A program made the position numbers and the translations under genes. Of a DNA stretch of 64,000 nucleotides, positions 9,597 through 19,982 are shown in pieces. Positions within the stretch are counted from its first letter, which is position 1, and every line of letters starts with the position of its first letter. Source of the DNA: VRUE01 sp963816785 (GTDB lineage: Bacteria > Actinomycetota > Thermoleophilia > Solirubrobacterales > 70-9). Under the pieces are notes generated by a model. The model saw only the letters and a program-made list of their open reading frames with translations. It did no database searches and was not told the origin of the DNA. The stretch spans positions 682,001 to 746,000 of the forward strand of contig CAWFLL010000004.1 in NCBI GenBank assembly GCA_963816785.1. Direction: 5' to 3'.

Positions 9597-11338
9597 GCCG
9601 TCGCGGAGGTTGTCACGGGTCGATCGGGGGCGATCTGCTCGACCGGGAACGGGCGCCCGTCCAGCCAGGGCTGCTGGACGATCATGTCGGCGACCCTCAC
9701 GTAGCCCTCCTCGATCAGCCCGGTGGCGGCGTCGAAGATCCGGTAGTGCTGGCGCCCGAGGTGGGCGGGCTGAGACTCGAGCGTGACCACCCGCAGCTCT
9801 CCCTCCTCGAACCCGCACCGCTCCTGGACCGCCTCCAGCAGCCGCTGGTCGTGGAAGTGGCCGTCCCCGAAGTTGTACCCGAGCACCACCCCCGCCACCA
9901 GCTCTCCCTCGCGCACCTCATAGCCCTCCAGATCATCGACCGCGCGGGCGCTGAGCCCGTTCAGCGCCCGGCCGTGGGAGTGCATCGAGCGGAACGCCAG
10001 GCCTTTGTAGAGCAGGACGTCGATCAGCTCCTCGTCGTAGAACTTGGCCAGCTGCTCGGTCACGATCGGCGCCGCCTTGACCAACTCGTGGTCGAGCCTC
10101 TCCTCCGTCCCGCGGCGGAAGAGCCACTGGCTGGTCGCCCAGTTGCCGGCGTAGTAGCGCATCGAGGGCAGAAACGAGATCAGGTCGGGGCGGAAGTTGC
10201 CGAGGACCGGGATCCCGACGCAGGTGACCGCCATGATCGCGATCAGGAGCGGGTCGTCGAGCGTCGTGAGCGGCGTCGCCCCGTAGTGCCCGAAGAGGAA
10301 CAGCAGCCCGAAGATCATGAAGATGTTCCACTCCAGCGGCACCGCGAGCGGGAAGGTCGAGAGGATGTGGAGGTGGAAGATCACCATCCCTGCGACGGCG
10401 ATCGTCCCCACCGTCCCGCCCTTGGAGACGAGCAGGATCAGCGGCAGGGTGAACTCCATCACGGTCCCCAGGTGCGCTGCAAGCGCGCCGATCGAGGACG
10501 GCCGCAGATCCTCGGGATGGTCGCGGTAGAGCTGCCGCTTCGCCGCCCGCCAGCGGTTCCAGGGGGTGTTGCTGATCATCACCGTGACGACGAACGGGAA
10601 GTGGTGGTTGAGCTTCGATGACGCCGCCCCCCACCAGATGCAGACGAAGACGATCTGGGCGGCGACGATCATGTTGCTGAGCGGGAAGAGGAAGAGGATC
10701 ATCAGGTTGCCGTAGACCTCGGCCCGGGCGGCGAGGAACGGGACCTTGTCGCGCAGGCCGAGCAGCGCCAGGAAGGCCAGCAGCACCCCGACCGCGACCG
10801 GGTCGAGGCGGCCGGCTGCCGCGCCCGCATCGGAGATTCCGTCGGAGAGGAGCAGGAACAGGGCCGCGGCGATCAGCCCGGCGTAGAGGCCGACGTCGAC
10901 AATCGTGCGCCTGGTGCCGCGGGTGAGCGGGACCCGCTCGGGCCAGGGCGGCAGCCGGATCGTTCCCGGCCGCAGCCAGTAGAGGACGCCGCCGATCATC
11001 GGCGAGAAGCGCAGGGTCAGCGGCAGCGAGCCGGCGCCGAGGCCGAGAACCTCCCACAGCATCGTCCAGACCACCGCCTTCTGGAAGACGATCGGCTCGG
11101 TCCACCAGCTGCCGAGGTCGCCGAGGCCGCCGAGGCCATCCGTCGTCGCCGAGATCAGCAGCAGGCCGCCGCCCGCATAGAGCACCAACTTGACGACGTA
11201 GAGGAGGTAGACCGCGATCGGCGTGCCGAACCCGTTCAGCGCCCAGTCCTGGGCCAGCGGCTTGATCCGCTCCAGGTGCGAAAGGCGCTTCCACTCGCCG
11301 ATCTCGAACGGCGGCGGTGTCGGGGTCAGAAAGCCCAT
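9593..11338 (-). CDS. DUF3556 integral membrane protein
   Basis: Membrane protein of 581 residues with the family hallmarks: MGFLTPTPPPFEIGEW at the N-terminus, FGTPIAVYLLYVVKL, WLRPGTIRLPPWPERVPLT, and VPLEWNIFMIFG. About ten hydrophobic segments occupy residues 40-400; residues 400-581 are a soluble C-terminal domain. The family is conserved in mycobacteria and other Actinobacteria and has no firmly established function. It is coupled by ATGA to the phytoene-dehydrogenase-like gene and preceded 46 bp upstream by a Baeyer-Villiger-type monooxygenase, a context that suggests modification of a lipid or other hydrophobic compound at the membrane. Confidence 0.85.
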   Translation of the reverse strand: MGFLTPTPPPFEIGEWKRLSHLERIKPLAQDWALNGFGTPIAVYLLYVVKLVLYAGGGLLLISATTDGLGGLGDLGSWWTEPIVFQKAVVWTMLWEVLGLGAGSLPLTLRFSPMIGGVLYWLRPGTIRLPPWPERVPLTRGTRRTIVDVGLYAGLIAAALFLLLSDGISDAGAAAGRLDPVAVGVLLAFLALLGLRDKVPFLAARAEVYGNLMILFLFPLSNMIVAAQIVFVCIWWGAASSKLNHHFPFVVTVMISNTPWNRWRAAKRQLYRDHPEDLRPSSIGALAAHLGTVMEFTLPLILLVSKGGTVGTIAVAGMVIFHLHILSTFPLAVPLEWNIFMIFGLLFLFGHYGATPLTTLDDPLLIAIMAVTCVGIPVLGNFRPDLISFLPSMRYYAGNWATSQWLFRRGTEERLDHELVKAAPIVTEQLAKFYDEELIDVLLYKGLAFRSMHSHGRALNGLSARAVDDLEGYEVREGELVAGVVLGYNFGDGHFHDQRLLEAVQERCGFEEGELRVVTLESQPAHLGRQHYRIFDAATGLIEEGYVRVADMIVQQPWLDGRPFPVEQIAPDRPVTTSATA

Positions 11339-11384
11339 GCGCTCCCCTCCAATCTATTCGCGGGAGCGGGCGATCGCGACCCGC

Positions 11385-12911
11385 TCAGCCGGCGAGCGCC
11401 TCGACCGGCTCTCCCCGCGGCACCGCGGCGGAGAACCGCAACTCACCGTCGTCGATCGGCGCGCGCCGGACCATGCGGGAGTCGAGGAGGTAGTTCTGTC
11501 GCAGCCGCCACGGCTCTCTCGAGCCCTGCCTGGGGAGCTTGTCGAGGGAGCGCTGGACGTAGCCGGAGCTGAAGTTGATGACCGGTTCCTCGCGGACCGA
11601 GGGGTCGGTGAGCTCCGGGACGGCCTGGACGAGGCCGTTGGCGTCCATGTGATTGAGGAGGCGGCAGACGTACTCCGACGTGATTTCGGCCTTCAGCGTC
11701 CAGGACGCGTTCGTGTAGCCGATGCTGAACGCCAGGTTGGGGATGCCGCGGGCCATCATCCCCTTGTAGGTGAGGTGCTTGGCAAACTCGATCTCGCTGC
11801 CGTCGACGGCCATCTCGGCGCCGCCCAGGAACTGGAGGTTGAACCCGGTCGCGGTGACGATCACGTCGGCATCGAGCTCGGTGCCGGACTCGAGCCGAAG
11901 CCCGGACTCGGTGAAGGTCTCGATCCGGTCGGTGACGATCTCGGCGCGGCCGGCGCTGATCGCCTCGAAGAGGTCGCCATCGCGGACCGCGCACGGTCGC
12001 TGGTCCCAGGGGTTGTAGCGAGGGGTCAGGTGGGTGTCGAAGTCGAAGTCGGCCGGCAGCGCGCGTTCGCTCGCCCTGCGGATGATCCTCTTGACCGCGC
12101 CGGGGTGGTTGCGGGCGAGCCAGAAGACGAAGGAGCTCGTGAGGATGTCCTTCCACCGGGCTGCCGCGTAGGCCGCCTTCAGCGGTAGGACCCGCCGCAG
12201 AGCCTTGGCGATCGGGTCTTCTCCAGGGACGGGGAAGATGTAGGTGGGGGAGCGCTGCAGCATTGTCACGTGTGCGGCCTTTTCCGCCACCGCGGGCACC
12301 AGGGAGACGGCCGTGGCGCCGCTGCCGATCACGACCACCCGCTTCCCCTCGTACTCGAGGTCCTCGGGCCAACGATGGGGGTGCGCGATGCGCCCGCCAA
12401 AGCGCTCGGTCCCCTCAAACTCCGGCAGGTAGCCCTCGTCGTAGGCGAAGTAGCCACTGCACACCCAGAGGAAGCCGCAGGTAAGCCTCACCGTCTCGCC
12501 GGTGTCGGTGCGCTCGGCCTCGACTGTCCAGCGCGACTCGGCCGAGGACCACTCGACCCGGACGACGCGATGATCGAGCCGGATCCTATCGACGATCCCG
12601 GTCTCGCTGGCGGCCTCGCGGACATACCCGAGGATCGAGTCGCCGTCGGCGAGCGACCTCGCCCCCGTCCAGGGCTTGAACCCGAACCCGAGCGTGTGGA
12701 TGTCCGAGTCGCTTCTGACCCCCGGATAGCGGTACAGGTCCCAGGTCCCCCCGATCGCCCCGCGCGCCTCGAGGATCGCGTAGCTCTTGCCAGGGCAGCG
12801 TCGCTGCAGGTGCCGGGCCGCGCCGATGCCGGATATCCCGGCGCCGACGATCAGCACGTCGAGGTGCTCCTGCGCCGTCTCTCGGCCTGAGGCGGTTGTC
12901 TGCTGGGCCAC
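11385..12911 (-). CDS. Flavin monooxygenase, Baeyer-Villiger type (EthA-like)
   Basis: NADPH- and FAD-dependent monooxygenase of 508 residues that would insert oxygen next to a carbonyl. The FAD site GAGISGIGAARHL lies at residues about 23-35, the family signature F-x-G-x3-H-x3-W-P appears as FGGRIAHPHRWP, and the NADPH site as VVVIGSGATAVSL. Overall sequence order matches the EthA/MymA branch of type I Baeyer-Villiger monooxygenases. It is first in a same-strand run with DUF3556 and a phytoene-dehydrogenase-like gene. Natural substrate unknown; long-chain ketones are typical for EthA relatives. Confidence 0.88.
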   Translation of the reverse strand: MAQQTTASGRETAQEHLDVLIVGAGISGIGAARHLQRRCPGKSYAILEARGAIGGTWDLYRYPGVRSDSDIHTLGFGFKPWTGARSLADGDSILGYVREAASETGIVDRIRLDHRVVRVEWSSAESRWTVEAERTDTGETVRLTCGFLWVCSGYFAYDEGYLPEFEGTERFGGRIAHPHRWPEDLEYEGKRVVVIGSGATAVSLVPAVAEKAAHVTMLQRSPTYIFPVPGEDPIAKALRRVLPLKAAYAAARWKDILTSSFVFWLARNHPGAVKRIIRRASERALPADFDFDTHLTPRYNPWDQRPCAVRDGDLFEAISAGRAEIVTDRIETFTESGLRLESGTELDADVIVTATGFNLQFLGGAEMAVDGSEIEFAKHLTYKGMMARGIPNLAFSIGYTNASWTLKAEITSEYVCRLLNHMDANGLVQAVPELTDPSVREEPVINFSSGYVQRSLDKLPRQGSREPWRLRQNYLLDSRMVRRAPIDDGELRFSAAVPRGEPVEALAG

Positions 12912-12968
12912 GACTGGGCATTCTGCCAGCCACGGGCGGACCGCATCTGATTTGGCTCTGCAGAAGGC

Positions 12969-13745
12969 CTAGCCGATCGGGCTGCAGCTGCGGAGCACTT
13001 TGCCCCTCATCCGCGTCCCGTCAGAGAACGTGAGGTCGCCCCTGGTGAAGAACCGCCCGGTCGGGCAGGTGGCGAGGAGAAGGTGCTGCTCCTTGCCCCT
13101 GTAGGTCCAGCTCCGCTCGATTTCCAGCTCGGCGAAGGTGAGGGAGCCCTGGCCGGCGACGATGGTCGGGATCCTGATCACGGTGCGGGTCCCGTAGATG
13201 CCGGTCGCCTTGCTGATCACCGCCGTCGTGACAAAGGTGGTCGGCGCCGGTACGCGCGCGTAGACGTGGAATATCAGGGCCTTGTGGCCACCCTGGGGCC
13301 GACCGTTGAAGACGAGCATCGCGCCCTTGGCGAAGAACGGCTCCTGTTCGGGGAAGGCGATCTCCGCCCCCGCTTCGCCTTCGCCGACCAGCGCGTCGCC
13401 GCAGATGCTCTTCGCCTGCGTGGTCAGCGTGCTCTGCAACCTGGTCACGCTGCAGGTGGGAAGCCCCTTGGTGTTGATGCCGGCGTGCTTGTCGAATTCG
13501 AGGGTCAGCGTCTTCGCTGCGGGGGGATGGCTGCCGTCCGCCGCCTTCAGCGTCGTTTCCGCATTGAGCGAGATCGGCGCGGGCGTCGTTCGCGGCAGCT
13601 TCTGGGGTTTGAAGCCACCGTCGACCGTGACGACCAGGTTCCCGGCCTTGACCGTCTGCCCCCGGCCGAATGCGCTCGATCCCAGCATCGCCACCAGCGC
13701 TGCGGAAATCACACAGAGCGCCAGTATGCGTGCCCACTTGATCAC
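12969..13745 (-). CDS. Exported protein of unknown function
   Basis: 258-residue secreted protein. The start GTG at 13745 (VIKWARILALCVISAALVAM) is chosen because GGGAGG lies just upstream, and it begins directly at the signal peptide, which ends around 'SSAFG'. Mature residues include two Cys pairs (LPTCSVTRLQ, SICGDALVG, ATCPTGRFF and RSCSPIG) likely to form disulfides. I do not recognise a named domain; the overall pattern, a cleaved exported protein with conserved 'CPTG...F' near the end, is common in Thermoleophilia-like genomes. A TATAGT-like -10 lies at 13784-13789 on the minus strand. Confidence 0.75.
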   Translation of the reverse strand: MIKWARILALCVISAALVAMLGSSAFGRGQTVKAGNLVVTVDGGFKPQKLPRTTPAPISLNAETTLKAADGSHPPAAKTLTLEFDKHAGINTKGLPTCSVTRLQSTLTTQAKSICGDALVGEGEAGAEIAFPEQEPFFAKGAMLVFNGRPQGGHKALIFHVYARVPAPTTFVTTAVISKATGIYGTRTVIRIPTIVAGQGSLTFAELEIERSWTYRGKEQHLLLATCPTGRFFTRGDLTFSDGTRMRGKVLRSCSPIG

Positions 13746-13821
13746 GACCGGAACCTCCCCGTCCCGACGATTGAACTTCCTCAACTATATGCCGGACGCG
13801 GTTGGAAAAAGGAAATTTCGC

Positions 13822-14893
13822 CTACCCGAGGGAGAGCACGTGGGCGTGCTTCGCGTCGACGCGCCCCTCGAGCACGTCGAGATAGGCGCTCTGCACGGCC
13901 TCGAAGCCGCTGCCGCGGATCACCTCGAGCCAGTCGCCGGTCCACTCGCAGAACGGATGCCAGGCGTCGGCCACGTTCCTCTCGAGGCCCTCCCGACCCC
14001 AGTCCGCGGCCCGCTTGGTGACCCGATCGGGAGCGAAGAAAAAGGATGGCGTCGGACCAGAAAGCTCCCCCACGCCCTGGCCGAGCTCTTCCCAGTGCGT
14101 CATTCCCACCGCGATGCTGCGGACCAGTTCATCGCCGTAGTGCGAGTGCACCGCGAGCCGCACGTCCCCGTCGCCGGCGATGTCGACGAAGGTGGCTGGC
14201 TCCCGTCCGAGCGAGTCGATCGCGTCGTAGGCGACCACCCGGTCGTATATCCCGCGGTCCACGACGAAGGCGGCGTTCCGTGGCGAGGTGAGCCCGATCA
14301 GCTCGACCCCCTCCCGCTGGCTGAGCAGGAACGCCGCCGCGAGCGCCGTCTTGCTCGAGGAGCTGGAGATCACGATCGGCCCGCGCTCGAGTAGCCCCTC
14401 ATCGGCGAGCTGATCGTCGATCAGGAACGAGGTGAAGAACAGCGGCCGGAGCAGCATCTGCACCTCCTCCTCCTCGGCCCGGTAGAACCGGTCAGACCCG
14501 GTCGCCAGGTAGCGGTGGTAGGCGGAGGGCAGCGACGCCCGGTGGGGGGAGCCGTCGACGAACCCCGCCTCCCCGGCGGCGACCGGCTTGACGACGAGAT
14601 GCGATGACGGAGGCAGGTACCCGAACAGCCTGGTTCCCGCCTCGACTCCCTCGGCCGCGCTCTCCTGCACCTCTGCGAAACCCCACATCGGAACCCGGCC
14701 CCAACCGTCCTCGGCGGGGAAGAAGTCCCAGTCAGGACATCGACTCGCCGAAGACGGCGTAGGTGACGTTGTTGGCGGTCAGTCCGAAGGTGTCGACCCG
14801 GAGCAGCGCCTGACCGGGCGCGATCGCCGGCGTCTCCGACTCGGCGACGCGGCACTCGCGGAAATCGTCGCGCTTGACCAGGAAGTCGATCAT
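13822..14893 (-). CDS. DUF2855 family protein (frameshifted)
   Basis: Medium-chain-reductase-like protein of about 357 residues, the usual family length. The N-terminus (MIDFLVKRDDFRECRV, ALLRVDTFGLTANNVTYAVFG) is in one frame and the remainder (PMWGFAEVQES onward, with ISSSSSKTA as the nucleotide-binding-like loop) in another; one base is gained or lost near 14735. DUF2855 proteins look like zinc-independent MDR reductases, but no activity is established. The gene is divergent from the M55 aminopeptidase across 109 bp holding a strong inverted repeat. Confidence 0.83.
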
Positions 14894-14940
14894 CGACGCC
14901 CCGATGCTCTCAGACTGGCTCTGTCGGCAGCGCCGAAACT

Positions 14941-14971
14941 GCGTCTGTGTCTGCTGTGCGGACACAGATGC
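14941..14971. promoter_or_regulatory. Inverted repeat in divergent promoter region
   Basis: Arms GCGTCTGTGTC and GACACAGATGC (10 of 11 positions complementary) flank a 9-bp spacer, about 30 bp before the GTG of the M55 peptidase and 48 bp from the start of the DUF2855 gene. Size and symmetry suit a dimeric repressor such as GntR or TetR type; a transcript hairpin is the alternative. Confidence 0.5.
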
Positions 14972-15002
14972 AGACTCACCGCATCGTCTAGGCTGGCGCG
15001 CC

Positions 15003-15920
15003 GTGAACGTCCTGGTCGCCGCCGACATGGAGGGCATCGCGGGAATCGAGGACTACCGCGACTGCCTGCCGTCGCATCCCGCCGCCTATGCCAGGGGACG
15101 GAAGCTGATGACGGACGAGGTGCTGGCTGTCGTCGAAGCGCTGCGCGAGGCCGGCGCCGAGCGCATCTCGGTCGGGGACTGGCACATGGTCGGGACCAAC
15201 ATCGAACGCGGGCGCATGCCGCGGGGCGTGGAGGTGCGCCCGATCGCCGACCTGGCGCTGGTCGAGGCCGAGCCCTCGTTCGCCAAGGCGCACGGGGGCG
15301 AGCTCGATGCGGTCGTGCTGATCGGCCATCACGCCAGCACGCCGAGCCCGCTCGGCTTCTGCTCGCACACCTTCATCTGGGAAATGGAGGTGCTGCTCGA
15401 CGGCGAGTCCCTGAGCGAGGTGCAGGTATACGCGCAGAGTCTCGCCGCCGAGGGAATCCCGGCGCTTCTGGCGAGCGGTGATCGCCGCATGCTCGGTCAG
15501 CTCGCCGAGGGAGAGCTCGGCAGCGCCCGCCTGGTCGGGACGAAGGAGGGCCGGGGGCGGGGCCGGGCCCGCTCGGACGACCCGGCCGCGGTCCGCGCCG
15601 AGCTCGCCGCCTCGATCGGCGCCGCGCTCGCCGCCCCACTGCGCCCGCCGCCGGCCCGCAGCTACCCCGCCGAGCTGCGGATCGCCGTCGCCGGCGAGGA
15701 GCTGGCGAGGACGACCGTGTCGGAGCCCTCGGAGCTGCTGGGGACGATCGCGACCGTGTTCCGGTCGAGCCAGGTCTCGCGCGAGTATCGCCAGCTCGCG
15801 AAGCTGCTCCCCTCGGCGCACGGCTCGCGCGTGCGCGGCGCGCAGCGACGCCTCGGCAGCCTGCTCGCAACGCCGGTGATGCTGGCGAAGGAGCGTCGCT
15901 GGCTGGCCGCGGCGCCGTAG
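15003..15920 (+). CDS. M55 family peptidase, D-aminopeptidase DppA-like
   Basis: Zinc D-aminopeptidase of 305 residues. The N-terminal DMEGIAGI gives the first Asp-x-Glu metal ligands, and GDWHMVGTN, LIGHHAS and CSHTF supply the His ligands expected for DppA. Family members release N-terminal D-amino acids from small peptides, for instance from peptidoglycan turnover. The start GTG at 15003 is used because the reading begins directly at the conserved first strand (NVLVAADMEG). The C-terminal 100 residues are Arg/Ala-rich and less conserved. A divergent promoter with an inverted repeat precedes it; a cupin follows after 31 bp. Confidence 0.85.
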   Translation: MNVLVAADMEGIAGIEDYRDCLPSHPAAYARGRKLMTDEVLAVVEALREAGAERISVGDWHMVGTNIERGRMPRGVEVRPIADLALVEAEPSFAKAHGGELDAVVLIGHHASTPSPLGFCSHTFIWEMEVLLDGESLSEVQVYAQSLAAEGIPALLASGDRRMLGQLAEGELGSARLVGTKEGRGRGRARSDDPAAVRAELAASIGAALAAPLRPPPARSYPAELRIAVAGEELARTTVSEPSELLGTIATVFRSSQVSREYRQLAKLLPSAHGSRVRGAQRRLGSLLATPVMLAKERRWLAAAP

Positions 15921-15951
15921 CGGCACACCGATCCGCCTATCCTCCGCGGCG

Positions 15952-16389
15952 ATGGCCTACCGCGTCCTCGCCGCCGGCGACGCCCACTGGCGGCCCTCCA
16001 ACCAGATGGGCGTGCTCAACACCGACCTCGGCCGGCAGCTCGGGGCGGAGACGTTCGGCGCCAGGCTCTGGCGCCTGAAGCCGGGCCAGGCATCGACCCG
16101 ACACCGCCACCGCGAGACGCGCGAGCTCTACGTGGTGCTGGAGGGGACGGGCCGGCTGCGCGTCGACGACGACGTCCTGACGCTGGAGCCGCTGAGCGCC
16201 GTCCTGGTCGAGCCCGACTCGGTCCGCCAGCCCTTCAACGACACCGACGAGGACCAGCTCTGGCTCATCGTCGGCGCCCCGAACGAGGCCGCGAACACGC
16301 TCGAGATGAGCGAGGAGCAGCTGCGCTCGCTCTATCCCGACGGCCCGAAGGCGCTGCCGCCCGAGCTCGGCGGCGGCGAGGCTCCCTAG
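15952..16389 (+). CDS. Cupin-domain protein
   Basis: Single-domain cupin of 145 residues. RHRHRETRELYVVLEG carries the His-x-His-x(5)-Glu metal site, and VLVEPDSVRQPFNDT covers the second motif. The last 35 residues (EMSEEQLRSLYPDG) form a helical tail. It is co-directional with the M55 peptidase and its stop lies 5 bp from the stop of the convergent dnaE2 gene. Function unknown. Confidence 0.85.
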   Translation: MAYRVLAAGDAHWRPSNQMGVLNTDLGRQLGAETFGARLWRLKPGQASTRHRHRETRELYVVLEGTGRLRVDDDVLTLEPLSAVLVEPDSVRQPFNDTDEDQLWLIVGAPNEAANTLEMSEEQLRSLYPDGPKALPPELGGGEAP

Positions 16390-16394
16390 CCTCC

Positions 16395-19300
16395 TCAGCG
16401 CCCCCGCCGCCCGAAGCTGTGCCCGGCCGGGGCGACGGCGCGCAGCTCGGCGACGGCCAGCTCGCGGGCGCGGCGGCGGGCCGCAAGATCGGGCTCGATC
16501 TGCCTCACCTCGGCCGGAGGGTCGCGCCGCTCCAGCGCCGTCAGCTCGAACACGATCACGTTGGTCGCTCCTTCGCGGCGCTCGAGGCGGCCGCGCGCTC
16601 GCAGCAGCGGCGCGGCGCGGACCAGCGAGCGGCAGCGCTCATAGACCGGCGGCGGGACGATCAGGTTCACGGTCCCGCGCTCGTCCTCGAGCAGCATGAA
16701 GGTGATCCCCTTCGCCGTCTCCGGACGCTGGCGGGCGACCACCATGCCCGCGACCTCGACCGTGGCCCCGTCCGCGACCCGCCCCAGCTCCGAGCTGCGG
16801 ACGACTTCCTCGCCGAGCCCGTCGCGCAGGAGCGAGAGGGGGTGCTCGCCGAGGTTGATCCCGGTCGAGCGGTAGTTCTCGATCACCGTCTGCCAACGAT
16901 CCAGAGCCTCGAGCTCGGGCGCGGGCGGGGGCTCGAGGGGCAGCGGCAGCTGCCGGCCCTCTCCCGCGACCTGCGCGACGGCCGCGATCCCGAGGCGCCA
17001 GGAGCCCTCGCGGCGTCCCGCCCCCTCGCCCCCCAATGGGAGGCCGTCGAGCGCGCCGGCCCAGGCCAGCCGCTCCAACCCGTCGCGGCCGGCGCCCGAG
17101 CGGGTGGCGAGGTCGGCGATGCCACTGTAAGGGCCGCCGCGCTCGCGCTCGGCGACCAGGGCCGCCATCTCCTCCTCGCGCACCCCCTTGACGTAGCCGA
17201 GGCCGATGCGGACGACCAGGCCCCCTCGCTCGCGCTCGACCCTGCAGAGGACGGCGCTGCGCCCGGCGTCGGGGGGCGCGACCCGCACCCCGCGCCGCTG
17301 CGCCTCGTGGACGAGGGAGTCGGGCGGGTAGAAGCCCATCGGCTGCTCGTTGAGCAGCGAGCAGAGGAACTCCGGGCCGTAATGGATCCGCAGCCAGGCC
17401 GACTGGTAGGCGAGCAGCCCGAACGCCGCCGAGTGGGCCTTCGGGAACCCGAAGCCCGAGAAGCCCTGGATCTGGAGCCAGACGCGCTCGGCGACCGCGA
17501 TCGGGACGCCCCGCTCCCCCGCCCCCGCGACGAAGCGCTCGTGATGGGAGCGGATCGCCTCCTCGGAGCGCTTGCGGCTCATCGCCCGGCGCAGCCCCTC
17601 GGCCTCCGAGGAGGAGAAGCCCGCCAGCTCCATCGCCACCTCGATCACCTGCTCCTGGAAGACGATCGTGCCGAGCGTCTCCCGCAGCACCGGCTCCAAT
17701 AGGGGGTGTTCGTAGGGGACCTCGAAGTCGGGGTCCTCCCGCAATCGCCTGCGGCGCTCTATATAGGGGTGGATGGCGCCGCCCTGGATCGGGCCAGGGC
17801 GGACCAGGGCGACCTGCACGGTGAGGTCGTCGAGGTCGCGGGGCCGGGTGCGGGGGAGCATCTGCATCTGCGCTCTGCTCTCGATCTGGAAGACGCCGGT
17901 CGTCTCCGCCGCCCTGATCGATTCGAAGGTCTCGGCGTCGTCGTGGGGGATGCGCGAGAGGTCGACCCGCTCGCCCCGCACCCGCTCGATCTCCACGACG
18001 CAGCGCTCGACGGCCGAGAGCATCCCGAGCCCCAGCAGGTCGATCTTGAGGAAGCCGGCGTCGGCGCAGGAGTCCTTGTCCCACTGGACGGTCTGGCGGC
18101 CCTCCATCGCCGCCGGCACCACCGGGCAGACGTCGATCAGCGGGCGGGTCGAGATCACCATCCCGCCCGGGTGCTGGGAGGGGTGGCGGGGAAGGCCCAT
18201 CGCCTCGGTGCAGAGCATCGCCAGCGAGCGCCAGCGGGACGAGCCGGCGCGCTTCGCGCCGACCGCGGCCCGCACGTGGCCCTCGATCTCTCCGGCCTCG
18301 CCGTGGAAGCCGACCATCCGCGCCACCCGCTCGATCTCCCCCGGCGGCAGCCCCAGGGCCTTGCCGAGGTCGCGCACCGCGCCCCGCGGGCGGTAGGTGG
18401 GGAAGGCGGCGACGAGCGCCGAGCGGTCGGCGCCGTAGCGCCGGTGGACCTCGGGGATCAGCACCTCGCGGATGTCGCGGGGGAAGTCGAGGTCGATGTC
18501 GGGCAGGGCGGATACCTCCTCGTTGAGGAAGCGGGCGGCGAAGAGGTCGGCCTTGACCGGGTCGACGTGGGAGAGCCCGGTCAGGTAGCAGACGATCGAG
18601 CTGACGCTCGAGCCCCTCCCCCGCCCCGGCGGCAGCACCGCGCGAGCCGAGCCCGGCCCCCGCACCCGCACCGCCACCTCACGCGCCAGGTCGAGCAGGT
18701 CGCGGTGCAGGAGGAAGAACCCGGAGAGGCCGAGATGGCGGATCACCCCCAGCTCCTCCTCCAGCCGGCGCTCGGCCTCGCGCCGGTCGGGAGAGCCCGC
18801 GTAGCGCTCCGCGAGCAGCACCCGGCAGGCCTCGGCCAGCCTGCGGTCGGCGCCCTCCTCCTCGGCGCCGGGATAGCGGTAGCCCAGCTCGGCGGTCAGG
18901 TCGAAGCGCAACCGCTCGGACACCCGCAGCGTCTCCGCAACCGCATCGGGGTGATCGGCGAAACGGCGGGCCATCCCCTCCGGGGAGGCGAGGACCGCGC
19001 TGGAGTTGCCGCGCCGCAGGGGCTCGGTCTCCTCCAGCCCGGCGCCGCTGCGGACGGCCACGAACGCGTCCTGCAGGCGGGCCCGGGAGCGGCGGTGGCA
19101 GTGGACGTTCCCGCTCGCCACGCAGGGCACCCCCAACCGCCCGGCCAACCCGGCCAGCCAGCGATTGCGGGCGCGATCGTGGCGCTCGTAGGGGCGCTGC
19201 AGCTCGACCCGCAGGCGGTCGGCCCCGAATGCCTCCAACAGCTCACCTCCGAGCGCCGCCGCCCGCGAGCGCTCACCACCCCCAGCGGCCGGCCAGCACG

Positions 19301-19737
19301 CCCTCGCGGGCGCAACCCGTGAGGCAGATCAGGCCCTCGGCATGCTCCTTCACCAGGGCCAGGCCCACCCACGGCTTCCCGGCGCTTCGCTGGGGGCCGT
19401 CGCGGGTGTGGGAGTGGGCCGCGGTGAGGAGGCGGCAGAGGTTCCGGTATCCGGCGGCGGTCTCGACCAGCAGGGTCAGGTGGGAAAGCCGACGCTCGCC
19501 GGAGGCGTCCGCGAGCGCGACGGTCAGCTCGGCGCCGGTGATCGCCCGCACCCCAAGCCCCCTGCAGGCATGGGCGAACTCCATCGACCCCCAGATCCCG
19601 TCGTGGTCGGTCAGGGCCACGGCGGGGTAGCCGAGCGCGGCGGCGGCGGCGGCGAGCTCGGTCGGCGCCGAGGCGCCATCGAGGAAGGAGAAGGCGGAGT
19701 GGGCGTGCAGCTCGACGTAGGAGGCGTCGGCGCCCAT
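16395..19737 (-). CDS. dnaE2: Error-prone DNA polymerase DnaE2/ImuC (one frameshift)
   Basis: Catalytic alpha-subunit-type polymerase of the SOS mutasome, about 1113 residues. The PHP domain opens with YVELHAHSAFSFLDGAS; the polymerase acidic triad is seen in LPDIDLDFPRDIR; the C-terminal OB fold reads ATVEVAGMVVARQRPETAKG. The frame is broken once at about 19286-19290, where a run of five G should be four (CGCTGGGGG to CGCTGGGG restores 'RWGGERSRAAALGGELL'). It starts at 19737 with TGATG overlap to the DUF6504 stop. DnaE2 acts with ImuB to copy past lesions and causes damage-induced mutation. Expression should follow the upstream LexA box. Confidence 0.93.
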
Positions 19738-19982
19738 CACGCGGCCTGGCGGTGCCAACGCCCGGTCCACACGTCGCGGAAGACCGTCGCGCTGCGGCCG
19801 TCGGCGAGGGCCAGCTCGTAGTAGTGGCGGTGCAGGGGCCGGGCGGTCCACCAGCGGTCCTCGACGACCCACTCCTCGCGGATCGCCTCCACCGCCGTCC
19901 CCGCGAGTGCGATCGGCGCGCCGTCCTCGCCCGCCTCGACCGCGGCGCTCCGCGGGGAGTAGACACGGCGCGCCCTGCTCAT
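19737..19982 (-). CDS. DUF6504-like small protein in mutasome operon
   Basis: 81-residue protein between imuB and dnaE2. It begins MSRARRVYSPRSAAVEAGED and has a Trp-rich centre (EEWVVEDRWW, HRHYYELAL) ending FRDVWTGRWHRQ, which fits the short beta-sheet proteins named DUF6504 that recur beside imuB/dnaE2 in Actinobacteria. The start ATG overlaps the mini-ORF stop (ATGA) and its stop overlaps the dnaE2 start (TGATG), so its translation is locked to the polymerase genes. Likely accessory to the mutasome; biochemical role not established. Confidence 0.7.
   Translation of the reverse strand: MSRARRVYSPRSAAVEAGEDGAPIALAGTAVEAIREEWVVEDRWWTARPLHRHYYELALADGRSATVFRDVWTGRWHRQAA

Noticed and set aside
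16419..19322. Long plus-strand frames opposite dnaE2
   Set aside because: Antisense shadows; all conserved motifs are on the minus strand.
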